Below, piece after piece: positions 19,771-30,719 of a DNA stretch of 64,000 bases. The stretch is from Mesorhizobium sp. GTDB lineage: Bacteria; Pseudomonadota; Alphaproteobacteria; Rhizobiales; Rhizobiaceae. The notes beneath the pieces are model-generated. The model made no database searches. It worked only from the letters and a program-made list of their open reading frames with translations, and was not told where the DNA came from. How positions within the stretch are numbered: the first letter of the stretch is position 1; every line of letters starts with the position of its first letter. A program made the position numbers and the translations under genes. The stretch covers positions 186,001-250,000 of the forward strand of contig SAQL01000004.1 of the NCBI GenBank assembly GCA_004020645.1. The letters are read 5' to 3'.

Positions 19771-21852
19771 TTATTCCGCCGCCTGCCTAAAACCGTTTTT
19801 CGCCAGCGCGGAGCATTCCGCCATCACGGCGGAAGCCCGCGCGATCGGGTTGGTCAAGTAGAAATCCTTGACCGGCGAGGTGAAGCTGCCCTTGTTCAGC
19901 CGCCCGCCGAGCCTCGCCACCCTGGCGACATCGTCAGCGTTGCCGGCCGCGACCTGGTCGATGCGGGCAAGATGCGGGTATTCGCCATAGAGTTTTGCGC
20001 GAAGCTGCGGCAGTGAATCGAACGACAGCCTCTTGCCCAGCACATCCGACAGCGCCCGCAGGATCGCCCAGTCCTCGCGCGCATCGCCCGGCGCGAAGCC
20101 GGCACGGTTGGTCTGCTGCACGCGGCCCTCGGTGTTGACGTAGGTGCCCGACTTTTCGGTATAGGCGGCGCCCGGCAGGATGACGTCGGCGCGGTGCGCG
20201 CCGTGGTCGCCATGCGTGCCGATATAGACGACGAAGGCGCCGCCGGTCTTGGCCATGGCGATCTCGTCGGCGCCGAGCAGGAACAGCACGTCCATGTCGC
20301 CCAGCATGCCGGCGACGTTCTTGCCGCCCTCGCCCGGCACGAAGCCGACATCAAGACCGCCGACACGCCCCGCCGCAGTGTGCAGCACGGCAAAGCCGTT
20401 CCAGTCGGCTCTCGCGGCATTGACGGCCAGGCTAAGCTTCGCCGCCTGGCCGAGCACGGCCGCGCCATCCGAGCGTGCCAGCGCACCTTGGCCGACGATG
20501 ACAAGCGGATGCGTCGCCTTCTTCAGCACCTGGAAGAACTTGCCATTGCCGTCGGCCAGATCCTTCAGCGATTCCGTTCCGGCGCCGAGCTGTTCATAGT
20601 CGTAGCGCGTATCGCCGACATCGCCGATAACGCCGACCGGCAGGTTGCCGACCCGCCAGCGCTTGCGGATGCGAGCGTTGAGCAAGGACGCTTCGAAGCG
20701 CGGATTGGCGCCGATGATCAGCACCGCGTCCGCCTGCTCGATGCCCTCGATGGTTGGGTTGAAGATATAGCTTGCCCGGCCGAGCGACGGATCGAGCGCG
20801 GCACCATCCTGGCGGCAGTCGGTGTTCTTCGAGCCGAGCGACGCCATCAGCAGCTTCAGCGCATAGATCTCCTCGACGGCGGCAAGATCGCCTGATATGG
20901 CGCCGATCTTGTCGGGTGCGGTACTCGATACCGCTTCCTTGATCGCGGAGAAAGCCTCGGCCCAGCTTGCCGGGGCCAGCTTGCCGTTCTTGCGTACGTA
21001 TGGCCGGTCGAGGCGCTGGGTGCGCAAGCCGTCCCAGATGAAGCGGGTCTTGTCGGAAATCCACTCCTCGTTCACCGCCTCGTTGGTACGCGGCAGGATG
21101 CGCATCACCTCGCGGCCTCGGCTATCGACGCGGATCGCCGAGCCGACGGCGTCCATGACGTCGATGGATTCGGTCTTGGTCAGTTCCCACGGCCGCGCCT
21201 GGAAGGCGTAGGGTTTGGAGGTCAGCGCACCGACCGGGCAAAGGTCGATGACGTTGCCCTGCAGTTCCGAGGTCATCGCGCTTTCGAGATAGGTGGTGAT
21301 CTCGGCGTCCTCGCCGCGGCCGATCAGGCCGAGCTCTGAAATACCGGCGATTTCGGTGGTGAAGCGGACGCAGCGCGTGCAGTGGATGCAGCGGTTCATG
21401 ATCGTCTTGACCAGCGGCCCGATATATTTGTCTTCGACCGCCCGCTTGTTCTCGTGATAGCGCGAGGAATCGACGCCGAACGCCATGGCCTGGTCCTGCA
21501 GGTCGCACTCGCCGCCCTGGTCGCAGATCGGGCAATCGAGCGGATGGTTGATGAGCAGGAATTCCATCACGCCTTCCCTGGCCTTCTTGACCATCGGCGT
21601 GTTGGTGAAGATTTCCGGCGTTTCGCCATTCGGTCCCGGCCGCAGATCGCGCACGCCCATGGCACAGGATGCCTGCGGCTTGGGCGGCCCGCCCTTCACC
21701 TCGATCAGGCACATGCGGCAATTGCCGGCGATCGACAGCCGCTCATGGAAGCAGAAGCGCGGCACTTCCGCACCGGCGTCCTCGGCTGCCTGCAGCAGCG
21801 TGTAGTGGTCGGGTACAGTAATCTCTTTCCCGTCGACCTTGAGCTTTGCCAT
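19771..21852 (-). CDS. nuoG: NADH-quinone oxidoreductase subunit G
   Basis: 693 residues; largest peripheral subunit. N-terminal [2Fe-2S] N1b ligands lie in [15 protein letters not shown] and ASC, the N5 ligands in [14 protein letters not shown], and N4 in CIHCTRC with DLCPVGAL. The extra N7 cluster motif of E. coli and Thermus is not seen. The molybdopterin-oxidoreductase-like C-terminus has no cofactor role. A 74-bp gap separates it from the helix-hairpin-helix gene upstream. Confidence 0.96.
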   Translation of the reverse strand: MAKLKVDGKEITVPDHYTLLQAAEDAGAEVPRFCFHERLSIAGNCRMCLIEVKGGPPKPQASCAMGVRDLRPGPNGETPEIFTNTPMVKKAREGVMEFLLINHPLDCPICDQGGECDLQDQAMAFGVDSSRYHENKRAVEDKYIGPLVKTIMNRCIHCTRCVRFTTEIAGISELGLIGRGEDAEITTYLESAMTSELQGNVIDLCPVGALTSKPYAFQARPWELTKTESIDVMDAVGSAIRVDSRGREVMRILPRTNEAVNEEWISDKTRFIWDGLRTQRLDRPYVRKNGKLAPASWAEAFSAIKEAVSSTAPDKIGAISGDLAAVEEIYALKLLMASLGSKNTDCRQDGAALDPSLGRASYIFNPTIEGIEQADAVLIIGANPRFEASLLNARIRKRWRVGNLPVGVIGDVGDTRYDYEQLGAGTESLKDLADGNGKFFQVLKKATHPLVIVGQGALARSDGAAVLGQAAKLSLAVNAARADWNGFAVLHTAAGRVGGLDVGFVPGEGGKNVAGMLGDMDVLFLLGADEIAMAKTGGAFVVYIGTHGDHGAHRADVILPGAAYTEKSGTYVNTEGRVQQTNRAGFAPGDAREDWAILRALSDVLGKRLSFDSLPQLRAKLYGEYPHLARIDQVAAGNADDVARVARLGGRLNKGSFTSPVKDFYLTNPIARASAVMAECSALAKNGFRQAAE

Positions 21853-21926
21853 GTCGTCTCAAACCCCTGCGGACCTTCCGCAATCTTTCTTGCCGGGCGC
21901 AGCCGAAACCGCGCCCGGCATTGAAT

Positions 21927-22616
21927 TCAATGTTTGGCCGCGGCCAGCACCGCCGCCTGGCCAAGCCAATTGTCGCGACCGACGCGGCCCTTGAATGACA
22001 GATAATCGTCAACCCAGGCGATCTCTTCCGGCGTCCATGCCGCGATCTGGCCGTACGTCCAGATGCCCAAGCCGTTCAGCACCTCTTCCAGCTTCGGCCC
22101 GATGCCCGATATCGCCTTGAGGTCGGCCGGGTTTGCCGGACGATCCATGGCCTTGGGCTGCTTGAAGTCCTCCGGCATCAACCCGGTCGGTGCGGCAGCC
22201 GCATCCACCACGCTGCGTGCATCATCCACGCTGCTCGCGGCTATGTCGTTCACGTCCCTGGCGAAGGACTGTGCCTCGGCGATCAAGGTTTTCGTCGCCG
22301 CGCGCGCCTTGGTCGAGGAGCTCGTCCCTTTCTCGGAAAAGCGTTCGATCCTGGCATCGAAATCGTCGACCATCGGCTGAAAGAGCCGCTGCGAGGCCTC
22401 GGCGGCGCCCGAGAGCACGCCCATCCATACCCCAAAGGCGTGATTGGCAAGCCCGATGCCAAGCGCCGACATCGCTGCCGCACCCGCGACAGGGTGCGCC
22501 AGGAGATTGACGGCGCTGGCCATCTCCTTCGGCATCATCCTGGTCAGGTCCTGGTTCATTTTTTCGAACGGGTCCAAATCTGGCATCAAATGATCGAGTC
22601 TCGAATTCAGCGACAT
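21927..22616 (-). CDS. Complex I operon protein with C-terminal helix-hairpin-helix domain
   Basis: 229 residues, not a canonical Nuo subunit. Residues 1-60 include a hydrophobic Ala-rich stretch (NLLAHPVAGAAAMSALGIGL), 70-140 look helical and phasin-like, and 164-222 form a helix-hairpin-helix unit (DLKAISGIGPKLEEVLNGLG, then IWTYGQIAAWT and YLSFKGRVGRDNW). The same unit ends NuoE in this window. The shared domain and operon position suggest a complex I accessory or assembly factor; this is inference. Confidence 0.7.
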   Translation of the reverse strand: MSLNSRLDHLMPDLDPFEKMNQDLTRMMPKEMASAVNLLAHPVAGAAAMSALGIGLANHAFGVWMGVLSGAAEASQRLFQPMVDDFDARIERFSEKGTSSSTKARAATKTLIAEAQSFARDVNDIAASSVDDARSVVDAAAAPTGLMPEDFKQPKAMDRPANPADLKAISGIGPKLEEVLNGLGIWTYGQIAAWTPEEIAWVDDYLSFKGRVGRDNWLGQAAVLAAAKH

Positions 22617-22667
22617 AGGTGGTCTCCTGGTCGTTTCTTCCGTATACCCCGGCCTATTTCCTCAAAT

Positions 22668-22728
22668 CGGGCACTTGCCCGTATTTCAAATCGGGCATGT
22701 GCCCGCATTCCAATCGGGAATTCGCCCG
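22668..22728. repeat. Three tandem 14-bp palindromes before the HHH gene
   Basis: CGGGCACTTGCCCG (22668), CGGGCATGTGCCCG (22692) and CGGGAATTCGCCCG (22715) repeat with a period of 23-24 bp within AAATCGGGCA-type units. They lie between nuoF and the HHH gene. The function is unknown; they could form stacked RNA hairpins that tune downstream expression. Confidence 0.85.
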
Positions 22729-22742
22729 CTTCAAATTCTCGT

Positions 22743-24047
22743 CTATTCCGCAGCCACCATCACCGGTTCTGCGCGGTGCGCGTTGCGCGAAAACTCGTCG
22801 ATACGCCGCTCCACCTCGCCACGGAAATGCCGCATCAGGCCCTGGATCGGCCACGCCGCCGCGTCGCCCAGCGCGCAGATTGTGTGGCCCTCGACCTGCT
22901 TGGTGACGTCGAGCAGCATGTCGATCTCACGCTTCTGCGCTTCGCCGCGCACCAGCCGCTCCATCACCCGCCACATCCAGCCGGTGCCTTCGCGGCACGG
23001 CGTGCACTGGCCGCAGCTCTCGTGCTTGTAGAAGTAGGAAAGCCGCGCGATCGCCTTCACGACATCGGTCGATTTGTCCATGACGATGACAGCCGCCGTG
23101 CCAAGGCCCGATTTCAGGTCGCGCAGCGCATCGAAATCCATCGGCGCGTCGATGATCTGCTCCGCCGGCACCAGCGGCACCGAGGCGCCGCCTGGAATGA
23201 CCGCCAGCAGATTGTCCCAGCCGCCGCGAATGCCGCCGCAATGCGTCTCGATCAGCTCGCGGAATGGGATCGACATCGCTTCTTCGACGGTGCACGGATT
23301 GTTGACGTGGCCGGAGATGCAGAACAGCTTGGTGCCGACATTGTTGGGCCGGCCGATAGACGAGAACCAGGCAGCGCCGCGGCGCAAAATGGTCGGCGCC
23401 ACGGCGATGGACTCGACATTGTTGACCGTCGTCGGGCAGCCATACAGGCCGACATTGGCCGGGAACGGCGGCTTCAGCCGCGGCTGGCCCTTCTTGCCTT
23501 CGAGGCTTTCGAGCAGCGCCGTTTCCTCGCCGCAGATATAGGCGCCGGCGCCATGGTGCATGTAGATGTCGAAATCGTAGCCAGACGTGTTGTTCTTGCC
23601 GATCAGCTTGGCCTCATAGGCCTCGTCGATGGCGCGCTGCAGCGCCTCGCGCTCGCGGATGAACTCCCCGCGCACATAGATGTAGGCGGCGATCGCGCCC
23701 ATGGCGAAGCCGGCAATCAGGCAGCCCTCGACCAGCGTATGCGGATCGTGGCGCAATATGTCGCGGTCCTTGCAGGTGCCCGGCTCGGATTCGTCGGCGT
23801 TGACGACGAGATAGCTCGGCCGGCCGTCGCTCTGCTTGGGCATGAACGACCATTTCAACCCGGTCGGAAAGCCGGCGCCGCCGCGGCCGCGCAAGCCTGA
23901 TGCCTTCATCTCGTTGACGATCCAGTCGCGTCCCTTGGCGATGATGCCGGGCGTGTTGTCCCAGGCGCCGCGCGCCATCGCACCGGCCAGCGACTTGTCG
24001 AAGCGGCCGTAGATGTTGTTGAAGATGCGGTCTCTGTCCTGAAGCAT
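22743..24047 (-). CDS. nuoF: NADH-quinone oxidoreductase subunit F
   Basis: 434 residues; binds NADH and FMN and cluster N3. The FMN/NADH loop is [13 protein letters not shown], a glycine-rich [13 protein letters not shown] follows, and the [4Fe-4S] ligands are in [12 protein letters not shown] with a later Cys in [15 protein letters not shown] 24047 (MLQDRDRIF) was chosen. It is 10 bp from nuoE. Confidence 0.96.
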   Translation of the reverse strand: MLQDRDRIFNNIYGRFDKSLAGAMARGAWDNTPGIIAKGRDWIVNEMKASGLRGRGGAGFPTGLKWSFMPKQSDGRPSYLVVNADESEPGTCKDRDILRHDPHTLVEGCLIAGFAMGAIAAYIYVRGEFIREREALQRAIDEAYEAKLIGKNNTSGYDFDIYMHHGAGAYICGEETALLESLEGKKGQPRLKPPFPANVGLYGCPTTVNNVESIAVAPTILRRGAAWFSSIGRPNNVGTKLFCISGHVNNPCTVEEAMSIPFRELIETHCGGIRGGWDNLLAVIPGGASVPLVPAEQIIDAPMDFDALRDLKSGLGTAAVIVMDKSTDVVKAIARLSYFYKHESCGQCTPCREGTGWMWRVMERLVRGEAQKREIDMLLDVTKQVEGHTICALGDAAAWPIQGLMRHFRGEVERRIDEFSRNAHRAEPVMVAAE

Positions 24048-24057
24048 CGTTCGTCCC

Positions 24058-25335
24058 TCAGACCGGTTTCTTGCCAAAGACGCGGATATATTCGGCGACC
24101 CCGCCCTTGGCCAGCGCATTGGCCTGCTTGACCCAGTCATCGCGCTCGATGCGGCCGTGGAAGCTGAGATAGCCATCGACCCACTCGCGCTCGGCCTTAG
24201 TCCATGACGCGACTTGCGCATAGGTAAAGATACCAAGTGAATGCAGGATGACTTCGATCTTCGGGCCGACGCCCGAGATCAGCTTGAGATCGTCGACGAG
24301 TGCCGGCCTCGCGATGCCGGCCGGACGGTTCTTGTCCTCGAGCGAAGGCTTGGCAGGCTTGACGGTTTTTTTGCCGGCAGCGCCGATCGGCGCTTCCTTC
24401 AACTCCGGCGCCTTGAAAGCAGCCGCTGGCTCAGCCTTGACTATCGGACCGCTGCGCTGTTTCAAAACCTTTTCGACTTCCGGCGCGGCCTTGTTGGCAT
24501 TGGCGGCCGAATGCCGCGGTGCTCTGACGCTCGCCGCCTTTTCCGTCTCTGGTGCGACCTTGACCGGAGAGGGCGTCTCCAGCACCGGGCTGGTTTCGGG
24601 CGCATCGGTCTTCGGCTTGCTGGCTTTCGACGGCGCAACGGGAGCAGCTGCCGCTGGTGCTGCCTCCCTGGCGGCCTTGGCAGCCGCCTTGGCTTCCCTG
24701 TCGCGGGTCGTCTTCAGGATTGCCTTTTCGCTCTTCAGTGTCGTCAAACCGCTGAGCGGCTCGGAGGTGATGCGGCCGTTCTGCGGCCCGGGCGACACCG
24801 AGGCGCCCTTGCCGGCATCATAGAGGTCGATGATCTCGGCAAGCCGCTCCGGCGTCAGATCCTCGAACGTGTCCTTGAAAATCATCACCATCGGCGCATT
24901 GACGCAGGCGCCAAGGCATTCGACCTCTTCCCACGACAGCGTGCCCTTGTCGTTGGTGTGGAACTGGTCGTGATGGATCTTCGAGCGGCACACATCCATC
25001 AGCGCTTCCGAGCCGCGCAGCATGCAGGGCGTGGTGCCGCAGACCTGGATATGCGCGCGGGTGCCGACCGGATTGAGCTGGTATTGCGTGTAGAAGGTCG
25101 CGACTTCGAGCCCTCTGATGTAGGGCATGCCGAGCATGTCGGAGATCGTCTCGATCGCCGCCTTGGTCACCCAGCCTTCCTGCTCCTGCGCCAGCATCAG
25201 CAACGGGATGATCGCCGATTGCTCGCGGCCCTTGGGATACTTCTTGATCCATTGCTTCGCCGCCGCCGCATTCGTCCGGTTGAAGGCGAAGGCGGCTGGC
25301 TGGAGGCTGGCTTCTGCGAGACGGCGGACTGACAT
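24058..25335 (-). CDS. nuoE: NADH-quinone oxidoreductase subunit E with long C-terminal HHH extension
   Basis: 425 residues, about twice the length of E. coli NuoE. The thioredoxin-like domain (to about 170) carries the N1a [2Fe-2S] ligands C99, C104, C140 and C144. A low-complexity Ala/Pro/Lys linker (about 180-345) follows, and a helix-hairpin-helix unit from 348 ([20 protein letters not shown] onward) matches that of the 229-residue operon protein at 21927. The extension is typical of Rhizobiales; its role is not known. Confidence 0.95.
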   Translation of the reverse strand: MSVRRLAEASLQPAAFAFNRTNAAAAKQWIKKYPKGREQSAIIPLLMLAQEQEGWVTKAAIETISDMLGMPYIRGLEVATFYTQYQLNPVGTRAHIQVCGTTPCMLRGSEALMDVCRSKIHHDQFHTNDKGTLSWEEVECLGACVNAPMVMIFKDTFEDLTPERLAEIIDLYDAGKGASVSPGPQNGRITSEPLSGLTTLKSEKAILKTTRDREAKAAAKAAREAAPAAAAPVAPSKASKPKTDAPETSPVLETPSPVKVAPETEKAASVRAPRHSAANANKAAPEVEKVLKQRSGPIVKAEPAAAFKAPELKEAPIGAAGKKTVKPAKPSLEDKNRPAGIARPALVDDLKLISGVGPKIEVILHSLGIFTYAQVASWTKAEREWVDGYLSFHGRIERDDWVKQANALAKGGVAEYIRVFGKKPV

Positions 25336-25358
25336 GAAGTTTTCGCTTTATTTGTTTC

Positions 25359-25730
25359 TTACTGAGTCGAGCTGGAGACGCGGTAACAGTTCTCGGATTG
25401 CCCTAACACGCACATAAACTCTTCTTTCCCGCGCTTCAGGCGGATGTATTCGTCATAACGATCGCCAACCCAGGAAACACAATTGGGCCGTGGCCGGCTG
25501 GGCACCTGGGCAACGAATGAATCCAGCTGGCACTGCGGAAAGGAATGAAGAACAATCCCCTCATCCATCGGTGCATGTCTCTCGAACGTGCGCCCCATCA
25601 ATAAGTCACCTTCCGCAACCAGCTCAAACCCAATCTTGAGCAGGTCTCTTGACAGCAGCCGACCATCGGGGCCCCAAGCAGGAACTTGGGCCGCCATCGT
25701 CAGGACCGCTGCGGTGACAAGCGCGTTCAT
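25359..25730 (-). CDS. Secreted Cys-containing hypothetical protein within the nuo operon
   Basis: 123 residues, ATG at 25730, 2 bp after the nuoD stop and 23 bp before nuoE. The N-terminus MNALVTAAVLTMAAQVPAWG looks like a short signal peptide. Four cysteines lie in the mature part (in FPQCQ, PNCVS, FMCVL and ENCYR), enough for two disulfides in the periplasm. No known domain was recognised. It is not one of the 14 Nuo subunits, so it is an insertion into the operon. Confidence 0.6.
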   Translation of the reverse strand: MNALVTAAVLTMAAQVPAWGPDGRLLSRDLLKIGFELVAEGDLLMGRTFERHAPMDEGIVLHSFPQCQLDSFVAQVPSRPRPNCVSWVGDRYDEYIRLKRGKEEFMCVLGQSENCYRVSSSTQ

Positions 25731-25732
25731 TG

Positions 25733-26923
25733 CTACCGGTCAACCTCCCCGAAGACGATATCGAGTGAACCCAACACGGCAGTGACGTCGGCCAGCATGT
25801 GGCCGCGGCACAAAAAATCCATGGCCTGCAGATGTGCGAAGCCTGGCGCGCGCAGCTTGCAGCGGTAGGGCTTGTTGGTCCCGTCCGAGACCAGATAGAC
25901 GCCGAACTCGCCCTTCGGCGCTTCGACCGCAGCATAGACCTCGCCGGCCGGCACGCGGTAGCCCTCGGTGTAGAGCTTGAAGTGATGGATCAGCGCTTCC
26001 ATCGAGCGCTTCATCGCCGCGCGCTTCGGCGGCACCACCTTGCCGTCGAGGTTCGACACCGGCCCCGTGCCTTCCTTGCCGAGCAGCAGGTCGACGCACT
26101 GGCGCATGATCTTCGCCGACTGGCGCATCTCTTCCATGCGCACGAGGTAACGGTCGAAACAGTCGCCGTTCTTGCCGATCGGAATGTCGAAATCCATCTC
26201 GGCATAGCATTCGTAAGGCTGCGACTTGCGCAGATCCCAGGCGACCCCGGAGCCGCGCACCATGACGCCCGAAAAGCCCCAGGCCCAGGCGTCGGCCAGC
26301 GAGACGGTGCCGATGTCGACATTGCGCTGCTTGAAGATGCGGTTGCCGGTCAGCAGTGCGTCGAGATCATCGAGCGATTTCAGGAACGGGTCGATCCAGT
26401 TGCCGATATCCTCGACCAGCTGCTGCGGCAGGTCCTGGTGGACGCCGCCGGGCCGGAAATAGGCCGCATGCATGCGCGAGCCGCTGGCCCGCTCATAGAA
26501 CACCATGAGTTTTTCGCGCTCGACGAAGCCCCACAGAGGCGGCGTCAGCGCGCCGACATCCATCGCCTGCGTCGTCACATTGAGAATGTGCGACATGATG
26601 CGGCCGATCTCGCAATAGAGCACGCGGATCAGCTGGCCGCGCTTCGGCACTTCGATGTCGAGCAGCCGCTCGGCGGCAAGCACAAAGGCATGCTCCTGGT
26701 TCATCGGCGCGCAATAGTCGAGCCGGTCGAGATAGGGCACGGCTTGCAGATAGGTTTTGGCTTCGATCAGCTTTTCGGTGCCGCGATGCAACAGCCCGAT
26801 ATGCGGATCGACGCGATCGACGACTTCGCCATCGAGTTCTAGAACCAACCGCAAAACACCATGGGCAGCAGGGTGCTGAGGCCCAAAGTTGATATTGAAG
26901 TTGCGGACGGAAGTTTCAGCCAT
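25733..26923 (-). CDS. nuoD: NADH-quinone oxidoreductase subunit D
   Basis: 396 residues; related to the large subunit of NiFe hydrogenase and forms the quinone-binding site. The N-terminal [21 protein letters not shown] holds the conserved His, and [10 protein letters not shown] and the C-terminal [13 protein letters not shown] are typical. NuoC and NuoD are separate genes, unlike the E. coli fusion. Confidence 0.96.
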   Translation of the reverse strand: MAETSVRNFNINFGPQHPAAHGVLRLVLELDGEVVDRVDPHIGLLHRGTEKLIEAKTYLQAVPYLDRLDYCAPMNQEHAFVLAAERLLDIEVPKRGQLIRVLYCEIGRIMSHILNVTTQAMDVGALTPPLWGFVEREKLMVFYERASGSRMHAAYFRPGGVHQDLPQQLVEDIGNWIDPFLKSLDDLDALLTGNRIFKQRNVDIGTVSLADAWAWGFSGVMVRGSGVAWDLRKSQPYECYAEMDFDIPIGKNGDCFDRYLVRMEEMRQSAKIMRQCVDLLLGKEGTGPVSNLDGKVVPPKRAAMKRSMEALIHHFKLYTEGYRVPAGEVYAAVEAPKGEFGVYLVSDGTNKPYRCKLRAPGFAHLQAMDFLCRGHMLADVTAVLGSLDIVFGEVDR

Positions 26924-26932
26924 TTTGGCGTC

Positions 26933-27535
26933 TCAATTCGTCTTGGCTTTTTCGTCGCCTGGAAGGACGTAATCCGTCCCCTCCCAAGGGCTGAGAAAAT
27001 CGAAATTGCGGAATTCCTGCTTCAATTCCACCGGTTCGTAGATGACGCGCTTGGCTTCGTCGTCGTAACGCACCTCGACGAAACCGGTCAGTGGAAAATC
27101 CTTGCGCAGCGGATGACCTTCGAAGCCGTAGTCCGTCAGGATCCTGCGCAAATCGGGATGGCCCGAAAACAGCACGCCATAGAGATCGTAGGTTTCGCGT
27201 TCGAACCAGTCGGCGCCGGGATAAACGCCGGTGATCGATGGCACCACCGTCTCTTCGTCCGCCTGCGCCTTGAGCCGGATACGAACATTCTGCTTCGGCG
27301 ACAGCAGGTGATAGACGACGTCGAAGCGCTTGGCCCGCGATGGATAATCGGCGCCGCAGACGTCGATGATCGAGATGAACTGGCATTTTGGATCGTCGCG
27401 CAGGAAGCTCACCACCTCGATCAGATCCTGCGGCTCGACCGAGATGGTGAGTTCGCCATAGGCAAACACCGCATCGCCGATCCGGCCGCTCAGCTTCTCG
27501 CCGAGATAGGTCGAGAGTTCATTCAGACTCATCAT
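26933..27535 (-). CDS. nuoC: NADH-quinone oxidoreductase subunit C
   Basis: About 200 residues; 30-kDa subunit. The signature [21 protein letters not shown] is present, followed by [12 protein letters not shown]. The start may be ATG 27535 or 27532, or GTG 27544 which overlaps the nuoB stop by GTGA. Confidence 0.94.
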   Translation of the reverse strand: MMSLNELSTYLGEKLSGRIGDAVFAYGELTISVEPQDLIEVVSFLRDDPKCQFISIIDVCGADYPSRAKRFDVVYHLLSPKQNVRIRLKAQADEETVVPSITGVYPGADWFERETYDLYGVLFSGHPDLRRILTDYGFEGHPLRKDFPLTGFVEVRYDDEAKRVIYEPVELKQEFRNFDFLSPWEGTDYVLPGDEKAKTN

Positions 27536-27540
27536 CCCGC

Positions 27541-28478
<938 letters not shown>

Positions 28479-28813
28479 GCTGCAGCTTTCCGTTGGCGGC
28501 CAATCCACTCTGATTACAGCACCGGACCCACTTGCGGAAGCGTGACAGTTTAACCACTGAACCGTTTTAGGGGGCTCTATGCTGCAACGCGGCGAGGGTT
28601 AGCGCAGGGCTTTCGGCGAAGCAAGTCAAACCTTGTTCAAAACACGGTGCTGGAGGGCATATCCGGATAAACTGGTCCGATCCGCTCCTGTTTGATTTCC
28701 TTCACTTTTTACTCCACTTTTCTCTCCTGACATAGTTGCCGCCAAAACCCTGCTAGCATGATGCGGAATCATCGCTCCCACCTTTGGTCGAACGCCAACA
28801 GAGTGCCGTCTGC
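28479..28813. other. Divergent promoter region of nuoA and the YcaQ-like gene
   Basis: 335 bases with no gene. It must contain the nuo operon promoter on the minus strand, but no strong -35/-10 pair could be assigned by eye. An AT-rich stretch at 28690-28740 is the most likely plus-strand promoter area. Confidence 0.5.
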
Positions 28814-30013
28814 ATGAAGGAAAAAATCTCGCTCGCCATGGCTCGGCGCATCGCGCTTGCCGCACAGGGGTTTGCCGATCCTCGTCCTAACGGCACGCCC
28901 GATCGCCGTCATCTTGCCCGCGTGCTTGCCCGCACCGGCCTGCTGCAGATCGATTCCGTCAGCGCCGTGGTGCGCGCCCACTATATGCCGCTCTATTCGC
29001 GGCTTGGCCCCTACCCGCTCGCGCTGCTCGACAACGCCGCCGTGACGCGAAAGCGCACGGTATTCGAATATTGGGCGCACGAAGCCTCCTTTCTGCCGGT
29101 CGAGACCTATCCACTGATGCGCTGGCGCATGGAACGGGCCGAGCGCGGCGAGGAAATGTATAATGGGCTGGCCAAGTGGGGCCGCGAACGCGCCGCCTAC
29201 ATTGAAGATATTTATCGCGAGGTCGTCGAGCGAGGCCCGATCGCCGCATCCGCCCTCGAAGGCCAGAAGGGAAACGGCGGCTGGTGGGGCTGGAGCGACG
29301 CCAAGCACGCTTTCGAATGGCTGTTCTGGGCCGGCCGTATCACCACGGCATCGCGTCGTGGCTTCGAGCGGCTTTATGATCTGCCCGATCGCGTGCTGCC
29401 GCCGGCAATACTCAGTCTGCCGGTGCCCTCCCCTGAGGACGCACATCGCGAATTGCTGCGCATCTCCGCCCGCGCCCACGGCGTCGCGACAGCGGGCGAC
29501 CTGCGTGATTACTTCCGCCTCTCTCCCGCCGACATCAAGGGCCGCATGGAGGAACTGGTCGAGGCAGGTGATCTTTTGCCGGTCCGCGTCGAAGGCTGGG
29601 ACAAGCCGGCCTATCTTCACAAGCACACTCGTTTTCCGCGCAAGATCGAGGCGCGCGCGCTGCTCGCCCCGTTTGATCCGATTGTCTTCGAACGGGCGCG
29701 TACGGAAAGGCTGTTCGACTTCCGCTATCGCATCGAGATCTACACCCCAGCTGAAAAACGCCAGTACGGCTATTATGTGCTGCCGTTCCTGCTCGGCGAA
29801 AGGATCGTGGCGCGCGTCGACCTCAAGGCCGACCGCCCCGCCGGCGTGCTGCGCGTCCATGCCGCCTATGCCGAGCCCGGCGCCCCGCCGCAAACCGCCG
29901 CCGCGCTGTTCGAGGAGTTGAAGCTGATGCAGGGCTGGCTCGGGCTGGAACGCATCGAGGTGACGCCGGCCGGTGATCTAGGCCAACCGCTTGCCGATAT
30001 TGCCGCGTCGTAG
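28814..30013 (+). CDS. YcaQ-like winged-helix DNA-binding protein (crosslink-repair glycosylase family)
   Basis: 399 residues from ATG 28814. The HTH_42/YcaQ family includes YcaQ, a glycosylase that unhooks DNA interstrand crosslinks. Visible features are the N-terminal region ARVLARTGLLQIDSVSAVVR, the motif YWAHEASFLPVETYPLMRWR and the later FDPIVFERARTERLFDFRYR. In the family the motif QID around residue 43-45 (LLQIDSV here) is important for catalysis. Ribosome site weak. Confidence 0.75.
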   Translation: MKEKISLAMARRIALAAQGFADPRPNGTPDRRHLARVLARTGLLQIDSVSAVVRAHYMPLYSRLGPYPLALLDNAAVTRKRTVFEYWAHEASFLPVETYPLMRWRMERAERGEEMYNGLAKWGRERAAYIEDIYREVVERGPIAASALEGQKGNGGWWGWSDAKHAFEWLFWAGRITTASRRGFERLYDLPDRVLPPAILSLPVPSPEDAHRELLRISARAHGVATAGDLRDYFRLSPADIKGRMEELVEAGDLLPVRVEGWDKPAYLHKHTRFPRKIEARALLAPFDPIVFERARTERLFDFRYRIEIYTPAEKRQYGYYVLPFLLGERIVARVDLKADRPAGVLRVHAAYAEPGAPPQTAAALFEELKLMQGWLGLERIEVTPAGDLGQPLADIAAS

Positions 30014-30056
30014 ACGTGCGTTGACACGACTGCCTCCACAAGCCTAAATCCGGTTC

Positions 30057-30233
30057 AGACGGTCTCCTCTCGGCAAAGGGAGGAGCCAAGAGGGAATGCG
30101 GTGCGAAATCCCGATTTCAAATCCGCGGCTGTCCCCGCAACTGTAAGCGACGAGCCAAGGCCGAAAACCACTGGGACAGTCCCGGGAAGGCGGCACCAAG
30201 GCGATGAACCGCGAGCCAGGAGACCTGCCGTCT
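30057..30233 (+). promoter_or_regulatory. Cobalamin riboswitch
   Basis: The conserved core GAGCCAGGAGACCTGCC (30213-30229) and GCTGTCCCCGCAACTGTAAG (30128-30147) with GGGAATGCGGTGCGAAATCC are classical B12-box elements. P1 pairs AGACGG (30057) with CCGTCT (30228). Some 40 bp later an AAGGAG ribosome site precedes a TTG start, and a small hairpin (30252-30272) abuts it, so control is probably at translation initiation. No T-tailed terminator was seen. Confidence 0.95.
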
Positions 30234-30284
30234 AGGACATAAGAATCCGATCGCCTGGCGGGTTTTCCGGGCAAGGAGCCTGAT

Positions 30285-30719
30285 TTGGAACGCGACAGCA
30301 GTTTTCCGGCTGAGACAGCGGATTTATTGTCCGGCGATGATGATGCTCTATCCGGCGTCACGGTAATCGTCTGCGCCTCCTGCCGTGACGAGACCGGCTC
30401 CGATGGCCATCCCCGCGCCGGCGAATTGTTGGCCGAAGACACGCGCCGCGCCGTATCAGGCGAAAATATCCGTATCCGCACCGTCGAATGCCTCGGCAAT
30501 TGCAAGCGCCGGCTGAGCGCCGCGATCCTGCGCGACGGCTGCTGGAGCTATGTCTTTGGCGATCTGACCGCGACCAGCGGCGCCGATCTCGTCACCGGCG
30601 CAAAGCTCTTCGCCACCTCGACGGACGGCCTCATTCCATGGCGCGGCCGCCCCGATTGCCTGAAGCGCGGCCTCGTCGCCCGCATTCCACCCCTCGACCT
30701 TGTGAAGGATCAGATATGA
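30285..30719 (+). CDS. DUF1636 family metal-cluster protein
   Basis: 144 residues from a TTG start with AAGGAG six bases upstream. It resembles thioredoxin-like [2Fe-2S] ferredoxins: Cys pairs in VCASCRDETG and VECLGNCKRRL. DUF1636 genes are regularly found beside cobW in B12 clusters, with a suggested role in cobalt handling or electron transfer. Stop overlaps the cobW ATG (ATGA). Confidence 0.85.
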   Translation: MERDSSFPAETADLLSGDDDALSGVTVIVCASCRDETGSDGHPRAGELLAEDTRRAVSGENIRIRTVECLGNCKRRLSAAILRDGCWSYVFGDLTATSGADLVTGAKLFATSTDGLIPWRGRPDCLKRGLVARIPPLDLVKDQI

